Shown here piece after piece: positions 56,854 through 64,000 of a stretch of DNA of 64,000 bases. The number at the start of each line of letters is the position of its first letter. The stretch's first letter is position 1. This stretch comes from Samsonia erythrinae (GTDB lineage: Bacteria; Pseudomonadota; Gammaproteobacteria; Enterobacterales; Enterobacteriaceae), in NCBI RefSeq assembly GCF_004342665.1, contig NZ_SMBY01000007.1, positions 169,839 through 233,838 on the forward strand, in the 5' to 3' direction. The notes beneath the pieces were generated by a model, which worked only from the letters and a program-made list of their open reading frames with translations, searched no databases and had not been told where the DNA came from. The position numbers and the translations under genes were made by a program.

Positions 56854-56872
56854 TCGGCTGTCATACACTCTA

Positions 56873-56911
56873 AAAAAACCTCAGGTTGATAAATGTCGCC
56901 TGAGGTTTTTT
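56873..56911. terminator. Bidirectional terminator slyD/slyX
   Basis: AACCTCAGG (56877-56885) with CCTGAGGTT (56899-56907), 13-base loop, flanked by an A run before and a T run after. It serves the convergent genes. Confidence 0.88.
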
Positions 56912-56947
56912 TATTTCTGGTGCGCTGCGGTATACGGGGCACAACTT

Positions 56948-57166
56948 TTAGTAATGCGGCGGCGGCGTTTCTTCCGACTGTGGCGCGACGAGCGATGTCT
57001 GCTGGCTGCGCAGCCTGTCGGTAAGGAGACGCAAGCTATCGCGTAGCCGGCTGATTTCCCGCTCGTGTTGAATAACCGTTTGGTTAAGCTGTTCTATCGT
57101 TAGTTCCTGAAAAGCTTGTCGACTTTCCAACTGTTCGAGTCGTTCTTCAAGCGTTGATGGTGACAT
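56948..57166 (-). CDS. slyX: SlyX family protein
   Basis: A 72-residue protein that is almost entirely an amphipathic coiled coil ([43 protein letters not shown]) with a Pro-rich tail ending PPPHY. This is the SlyX hallmark. Function unknown. It starts after AGGAGGAA and is convergent with slyD. Confidence 0.95.
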   Translation of the reverse strand: MSPSTLEERLEQLESRQAFQELTIEQLNQTVIQHEREISRLRDSLRLLTDRLRSQQTSLVAPQSEETPPPHY

Positions 57167-57444
57167 CGGTATTCCTCCTACATCTTGTTACCCGCGAGTT
57201 TGTCAGAAAGCGGAAACTTCTGGTAGTAAAAACGGTCGCAGTAGGGCGCAATGTGTTATCTGAGTAGCCTATCGTTGCGGGATGACCGTGGAACGACGTA
57301 AGGGGGCCTGAAACGGCGCCTGACGTTTTTTATCAACGGATTGTCGAGTGCGTCGTTGTGTTGTCTTCGTCCGCACAGTTATAGTAGGCGCGAATGTATT
57401 TTAATGATGGCTGGAGCACCTCGCTCCAGATGCTGGAGAAATGG

Positions 57445-58263
57445 ATGAAATCACTGTTTAAAGTAACGCTGTTAGCAACAACGATGGCTCTGGCTCTGAA
57501 CGCAGGCCAGGCTCTGGCGGCAGACAAGGCGCAGGCCTCGGACAATACTGCGGCAGCCAAATTCAAGAACGATGAACAGGCAGCGGCTTATGCGTTAGGC
57601 GCCTCTTTAGGGCGTTACATGGATAACTCTCTGAAAGAGCAAGAAAAATTAGGTATCAAGCTGGATAAAGACCAACTGATTGCCGGCGTACAAGATGCCT
57701 TTGCGGATAAGAGCAAACTGACTGACGAAGAAATTGAGAAAACGCTGCAAGGCTTTGAGGGCAAAGTGAAAGCCGCGGCTGAAGCCAAAATGAAGCAGGA
57801 TGCGAAGGACAATGCCGATAAAGGCGACAAGTACCGTGACGCTTTCGCCAAAGAAAAAGGCGTGAAGAAAACCGCGTCCGGCCTTCTGTATCAGGTTGAG
57901 AAAGAAGGCAGCGGTAACGCGCCGAAAGACAGCGACACCGTCGTGGTTAACTACAAAGGGACGCTGGTTGACGGTAACGAATTCGACAACTCATACAAAC
58001 GCGGCGAGCCGCTTTCTTTCCGCCTCGATGGTGTCATCCCCGGCTGGACTGAAGGCCTGAAGCACGTTAAGAAAGGCGGTAAAATCAAGCTGGTGATCCC
58101 GCCTGCGCTGGCGTATGGCGAGAATGGCGTACCGGGTATTCCGGCCAATTCTACGCTGGTGTTTGACGTTGAACTGTTGGACATTAAATCTGAAGCGGAT
58201 GTGAAAGCAGCGGATGGTGCCAAAGCGGCAGCGCCTGCCGCCGCGGAGAAGAGCGCGAAATAA
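57445..58263 (+). CDS. fkpA: Periplasmic FKBP-type peptidyl-prolyl isomerase FkpA
   Basis: A 272-residue secreted chaperone. A signal peptide (MKSLFKVTLLATTMALALNAGQALA, about 25) is followed by the helical dimerisation domain (to about 140) and an FKBP domain (DTVVVNYKGTLVDGNEFDNSYKRGEPLSFRLDGVIPGWTEGL). It assists envelope protein folding and in E. coli belongs to the sigma-E regulon. ATG 57445, behind GGAGA, starts the signal peptide; the frame open to 57394 is not conserved. A downstream hairpin terminates it. Confidence 0.97.
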   Translation: MKSLFKVTLLATTMALALNAGQALAADKAQASDNTAAAKFKNDEQAAAYALGASLGRYMDNSLKEQEKLGIKLDKDQLIAGVQDAFADKSKLTDEEIEKTLQGFEGKVKAAAEAKMKQDAKDNADKGDKYRDAFAKEKGVKKTASGLLYQVEKEGSGNAPKDSDTVVVNYKGTLVDGNEFDNSYKRGEPLSFRLDGVIPGWTEGLKHVKKGGKIKLVIPPALAYGENGVPGIPANSTLVFDVELLDIKSEADVKAADGAKAAAPAAAEKSAK

Positions 58264-58281
58264 CCCGTGTGACAAGATGCG

Positions 58282-58309
58282 ACCGCAGGCTTGATGTCTG
58301 CGGTTTTTT
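58282..58309 (+). terminator. Rho-independent terminator of fkpA
   Basis: ACCGCAG (58282-58288) with CTGCGGT (58298-58304) followed by TTTTT, 19 bases after the stop. Confidence 0.85.
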
Positions 58310-58565
58310 ATGTTTTCTTCGTGACCTTCACGATCGATCCCCGCCTTTTTATGACGTTCGCCTGCAAGCGTCGCGACTCAGGCTGTATCCGGGGCTCCCG
58401 CTGGGATGCTGAACGCTACGCAGGCTCATCTGAATCGGTTTTTTTCAACGTGCTTCTCTTGCGATCCTCACTAAGACAGACAAGGTAAACGCTGACGCCA
58501 GCGTAAGTAAATTCAGGCTGCCTTCAGAGGCGCCCCATGAAATTCAAGGACGAGAGAGTGGACAT

Positions 58566-58595
58566 TTGCTAGACTATGTCTCTTGTCAATACAAA
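58566..58595 (+). promoter_or_regulatory. Candidate promoter of the yheO-tusDCB operon
   Basis: TTGCTA (58566-58571), 18-base spacer, TACAAA (58590-58595). It ends six bases before the repeat element, so the transcript leader would contain the whole element. Confidence 0.5.
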
Positions 58596-58601
58596 ATAAA
58601 G

Positions 58602-58739
58602 ATACCCGCCATACTTCAAGCTGCTTGTGCGTTGGCCGCGTTACAAGGTCATAAATGGGCCTTGCCCTAAAGGGTCAACACATAGCGTTGTTCAAAACGC
58701 TGATGTTTTTCCAAGCAACTCGAATTATTTAGGGGATAA
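58602..58739. repeat. Intergenic repeat with terminal inverted ends, 138 bp
   Basis: The left end ATACCCGCCATACTTCAAG, continuing CTGCTTG, resembles the inverted right end (CTAAATAATTCGAGTTGCTTG on the minus strand, 58731-58711). The CATACTTCAAG and CAACTCGAATTATTTAGGG words are typical of an intergenic repeat common in Pectobacterium, Yersinia and relatives, from general knowledge. The interior has an AGGTCA...GGGTCAACA region and no coding potential. It ends directly at the yheO ATG. Confidence 0.65.
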
Positions 58740-59486
58740 ATGATGCTGAGGGTGGTGTCTGCCATGTCTAATTCGCTTGTGTCTGGCGAATCTTATGAAC
58801 TGGATTTGCTGGATGAACGTCCGTTCAGTCAAACGGATTATGAGATCCTGAAATCGTATGAAGCCGTGGTCGATGGCCTGGCCATGTTGATTGGCGAACA
58901 CTGCGAGATTGTATTGCACTCGCTTGAAGATCTTAAATGTTCCGCCGTGCGTATCGCGAATGGCGAACACACCGGCCGGAAGATTGGTTCACCGATTACC
59001 GATCTCGCATTGCGTATGCTGCATGACATGGCAGGTGAAGACAGCAGCGTGTCTAAGGCCTATTTTACCCGCACGAAGAGCGGCGTATTGATGAAATCAG
59101 TGACGATTGCGATCCGTAATCGCGATCAGCGAGTGATCGGACTGCTGTGTATCAATATGAATCTGGATGTGCCTTTTTCACAGATTGTGCAGACTTTTAT
59201 CCCCCCTGAAACGCATGATGTCGCCTCTTCCGTTAACTTCGCGTCATCAGTGGACGATCTTGTGGCGCAGACGCTTGAATTTTCGATTGAGGAAGTCAAC
59301 GCGGATCGCAACGTATCCAATAATGCGAAAAATCGCCAAATCGTCTTGAGTTTGTACGAAAAAGGCATTTTTGATATTAAAGATGCGATCAATCAGGTCG
59401 CAGAACGCCTCAATATCTCCAAGCACACTGTCTATCTTTACATTCGTCAGTTTAAAAGCGGCGATTTCAGCGGGCATGAGCGTTAA
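58740..59486 (+). CDS. yheO: YheO-family transcriptional regulator
   Basis: A 248-residue cytoplasmic protein with an N-terminal PAS-like YheO domain ([49 protein letters not shown]) and a C-terminal helix-turn-helix ([32 protein letters not shown]), so a DNA-binding regulator is likely. Similarity is strongest from MSNS (ATG 58764), the alternative start; 58740 is the first ATG after the repeat. It overlaps tusD by one base (TAATG). Confidence 0.92.
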   Translation: MMLRVVSAMSNSLVSGESYELDLLDERPFSQTDYEILKSYEAVVDGLAMLIGEHCEIVLHSLEDLKCSAVRIANGEHTGRKIGSPITDLALRMLHDMAGEDSSVSKAYFTRTKSGVLMKSVTIAIRNRDQRVIGLLCINMNLDVPFSQIVQTFIPPETHDVASSVNFASSVDDLVAQTLEFSIEEVNADRNVSNNAKNRQIVLSLYEKGIFDIKDAINQVAERLNISKHTVYLYIRQFKSGDFSGHER

Positions 59487-59875
59487 TGTTGAGTTACTGC
59501 CTGTTAGTGACCGGTCCGGCGTATGGCACACAGCAAGCAAGCAGCGCGTTGCTGTTTGCACAAGCGTTGTTGTCTGAAGGGCATAAGCTGCAAAGCGTGT
59601 TCTTCTACCGCGAGGGGGTGCTGAATGCGAATCAGCTGACTTCCCCCGCCAGTGATGAATTTGACCTTGTGCGCGCTTGGCAGCAACTGGGTGAAATGCA
59701 CGGCGTTGCCTTGAATGTCTGCGTTGCCGCCGCGCTGCGTCGTGGGATAACTGACGAGCAACAAGCGGCCCAGCTCCATCTTGTGGGCGCCAATCTGCAA
59801 CCCGGGTTTGTTTTGAACGGCTTGGGTGAGCTGGCGCAATCGGTATTGACCTGCGATCGAGTGATTCAGTTCTAA
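59486..59875 (+). CDS. tusD: Sulfurtransferase complex subunit TusD
   Basis: A 129-residue DsrE-fold subunit. The active Cys of the relay is in [13 protein letters not shown] (about residue 78). TusD takes persulfide sulfur from TusA and passes it to TusE and MnmA for 2-thiouridine in tRNA wobble bases. Its ATG shares one base with the yheO stop. Confidence 0.96.
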   Translation: MLSYCLLVTGPAYGTQQASSALLFAQALLSEGHKLQSVFFYREGVLNANQLTSPASDEFDLVRAWQQLGEMHGVALNVCVAAALRRGITDEQQAAQLHLVGANLQPGFVLNGLGELAQSVLTCDRVIQF

Positions 59876-59884
59876 GGTAGCGTT

Positions 59885-60244
59885 ATGAAGCGAGTCGCAT
59901 TTGTTTTTACGCACTCTCCCCATGGGAGCGCTTCCGGACGAGAGGGGCTGGATGCCCTGCTTGCCATGTCAGCCCTGACGGAAGAGATCGGCGTATTTTT
60001 TGTTGGCGATGGCGTACTTCAATTGCTGCCTCAGCAACAGCCGGACCAGATTTTGATGCGTAATTACATCTCAACGTTTGGCGTGTTGCCGCTGTACGAT
60101 ATCGACTGTTGCTATCTGTGCGAAACATCCGTGCGTCAGCGCGGATTGAACATCGATACGAACTGGGTTTTGGATGTGGAGCTGTTAGTGCCGGAAGTTT
60201 GGCGCAGCAAATTGGCCAGCTATCATTCTATCCTTTCATTCTAG
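59885..60244 (+). CDS. tusC: Sulfurtransferase complex subunit TusC
   Basis: A 119-residue DsrF-like subunit ([47 protein letters not shown]) of the TusBCD heterohexamer. It lies nine bases after tusD. Confidence 0.96.
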   Translation: MKRVAFVFTHSPHGSASGREGLDALLAMSALTEEIGVFFVGDGVLQLLPQQQPDQILMRNYISTFGVLPLYDIDCCYLCETSVRQRGLNIDTNWVLDVELLVPEVWRSKLASYHSILSF

Positions 60245-60264
60245 CGATGGGACTCTCTTAGTAT

Positions 60265-60552
60265 ATGTTGCACACACTCTCCTCTTCGCCTTATCACGCC
60301 GATCTCGACGCGTTGTTACGCAGTTTGGGGGACGGGGATGCGTTAGTTTTATTACAGGATGGCGTTATCGCGGCGTTGGCAGGCGGCGATATTATCAACC
60401 GTCTTATTGATGCTGCGCTACCTCTCTACGCGCTCCGGCCCGATACGGACGCAAGGGGGGGGACTGAACAAATTTCGACCAGTGTGTCGCTCATTGACTA
60501 TAATGAATTTGTTCAGTTAACGGTGGTACACGCACAGCAACTGGCCTGGTAA
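60265..60552 (+). CDS. tusB: Sulfurtransferase complex subunit TusB
   Basis: A 95-residue DsrH-like protein (MLHTLSSSPYHADLDALLRSLGDGDALVLLQDGVIAAL) that completes TusBCD. Length equals E. coli TusB. It ends 22 bases before the -35 element of the str promoter. Confidence 0.96.
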   Translation: MLHTLSSSPYHADLDALLRSLGDGDALVLLQDGVIAALAGGDIINRLIDAALPLYALRPDTDARGGTEQISTSVSLIDYNEFVQLTVVHAQQLAW

Positions 60553-60573
60553 CGCTGAATTTTTGTATATTTC

Positions 60574-60602
60574 TTGACTCCTTTCACTGCCAGTCCTAAA
60601 AT
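60574..60602 (+). promoter_or_regulatory. Promoter of the str operon
   Basis: TTGACT (60574-60579), exact 17-base spacer, TAAAAT (60597-60602): a strong sigma-70 promoter. The start point should fall near 60609, giving a leader of about 75 bases before rpsL. Confidence 0.85.
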
Positions 60603-60609
60603 TCTGCGT

Positions 60610-60639
60610 CCTCGTATTTTGCCTTGCGCAAATACGAGG
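60610..60639 (+). other. Hairpin at the 5' end of the str mRNA
   Basis: CCTCGTATTT (60610-60619) pairs perfectly with AAATACGAGG (60630-60639), 10-base loop that can form two more pairs. It begins at about the predicted transcription start and has no T run, so an RNA-stabilising 5' structure is more likely than a terminator. Confidence 0.55.
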
Positions 60640-60683
60640 TGATTTATTACGTGTTTACGAAGCAAAAACCAGGAGCTTTTTGA

Positions 60684-61058
<375 letters not shown>

Positions 61059-61139
61059 TGGTTCTCCGTTAAGTAAGGCCAAACGTTTTAACTTAAATGT
61101 CAAACTAAACTCGTAGAGTTTTGGACAATCCTGAATTAA

Positions 61140-61625
<486 letters not shown>

Positions 61626-61712
61626 TCCCTTCGTTGTAGTCATGCTAACCAAACGGGCGCTAAAAATAGCCAACCCGCTTGGGTTAACTAAATTGAACGC
61701 CCTAGTATATAG

Positions 61713-63836
<2,124 letters not shown>

Positions 63837-63861
63837 ACCCCGGGGTTAAAACCAAAATCCG

Positions 63862-63884
63862 TGCTCTCTCCAAAGGGGAGAGCA
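63862..63884 (+). other. Hairpin between fusA and tuf
   Basis: TGCTCTC (63862-63868) with GAGAGCA (63878-63884), extended by T-G, C-G and C-G pairs to a 3-base loop. No T run follows, so it may be a processing or stability element rather than a terminator. Confidence 0.5.
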
Positions 63885-63889
63885 TTTGA

Positions 63890-64000
<111 letters not shown>

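Larger units (their letters stand above)
58310..58739. other. Intergenic region fkpA/yheO
   Basis: 430 bases with no gene. From the left: unremarkable sequence to about 58560, a sigma-70-like promoter at 58566-58595, and a repeat element (58602-58739) that reaches the yheO start codon. Confidence 0.6.

Noticed and set aside
56233..56868. A 211-codon minus-strand frame opposite slyD
   Set aside because: Its Val/Ala-rich start is simply the reverse of the His/Gly-rich SlyD tail; no independent signals.

Overview
The window looks like chromosomal DNA of a soft-rot enterobacterium (Pectobacteriaceae, most like Pectobacterium or a close relative such as Brenneria). Two PL1 pectate lyases of the PelA/B/C type and a PelZ homologue lie inside a backbone whose gene order follows the Escherichia coli hslO-mrcA-aroKB-dam-trpS-nirBD-crp-kefB-slyD-str region. 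By eye the base composition is slightly above 50% GC. I saw no rRNA, tRNA, CRISPR array or intact transposase.

Layout. 1-5.7 kb: start of pckA, hslO, hslR, yrfG, igaA (minus) and nudE (plus). 5.8-12.2 kb: mrcA, divergent from the DNA-uptake operon hofMNOPQ. 12.5-18.7 kb: aroK, aroB, damX, dam, rpe, gph, trpS. 18.8-23.2 kb: nirB-nirD-cysG on the minus strand, without nirC, behind an FNR plus NarL/NarP promoter arranged as at E. coli nirB. 23.8-30.4 kb: an accessory operon with a mandelate-racemase-type enolase-superfamily enzyme and a complete peptide/nickel-type ABC transporter. 30.9 kb: ppiA. 31.5-38 kb (minus): a chemoreceptor behind a sigma-28 promoter, then pelZ and two tandem pectate lyases with KdgR-like and CRP-like sites. 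38.8-44.7 kb: an accessory redox/efflux cluster (aldo/keto reductase, hydrolase remnant, alcohol dehydrogenase, MFS pump, cyclophilin-like secreted protein, divergent LysR regulator) and a toxin-antitoxin locus with a broken toxin. 45-64 kb: pabA, argD, crp, yhfA, prkB, yheU-yheT, a LysE-type exporter, yheS, kefG-kefB, yheV, slyD, slyX, fkpA, yheO-tusDCB and the str operon rpsL-rpsG-fusA-tuf (tuf cut by the window end).

Compared with E. coli from general knowledge, the ppiA-pabA interval has lost fic/yhfG and gained the pectinolysis, chemotaxis and redox clusters. The nirB-ppiA interval has gained the enolase/ABC operon where tsgA would be. yhfK and yhgE are absent.

How the genes work together. 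The pectate lyases are secreted plant cell-wall-degrading enzymes, and their neighbour chemoreceptor may guide cells to plant-derived attractants. The enolase/ABC operon has a CRP-like site upstream and probably imports and converts a small organic compound. The most unusual non-coding signals are two copies of a palindrome-ended repeat, each lying against a Rho-independent terminator hairpin with part of that hairpin repeated on its far side. A second repeat type separates the yheO promoter from its gene.
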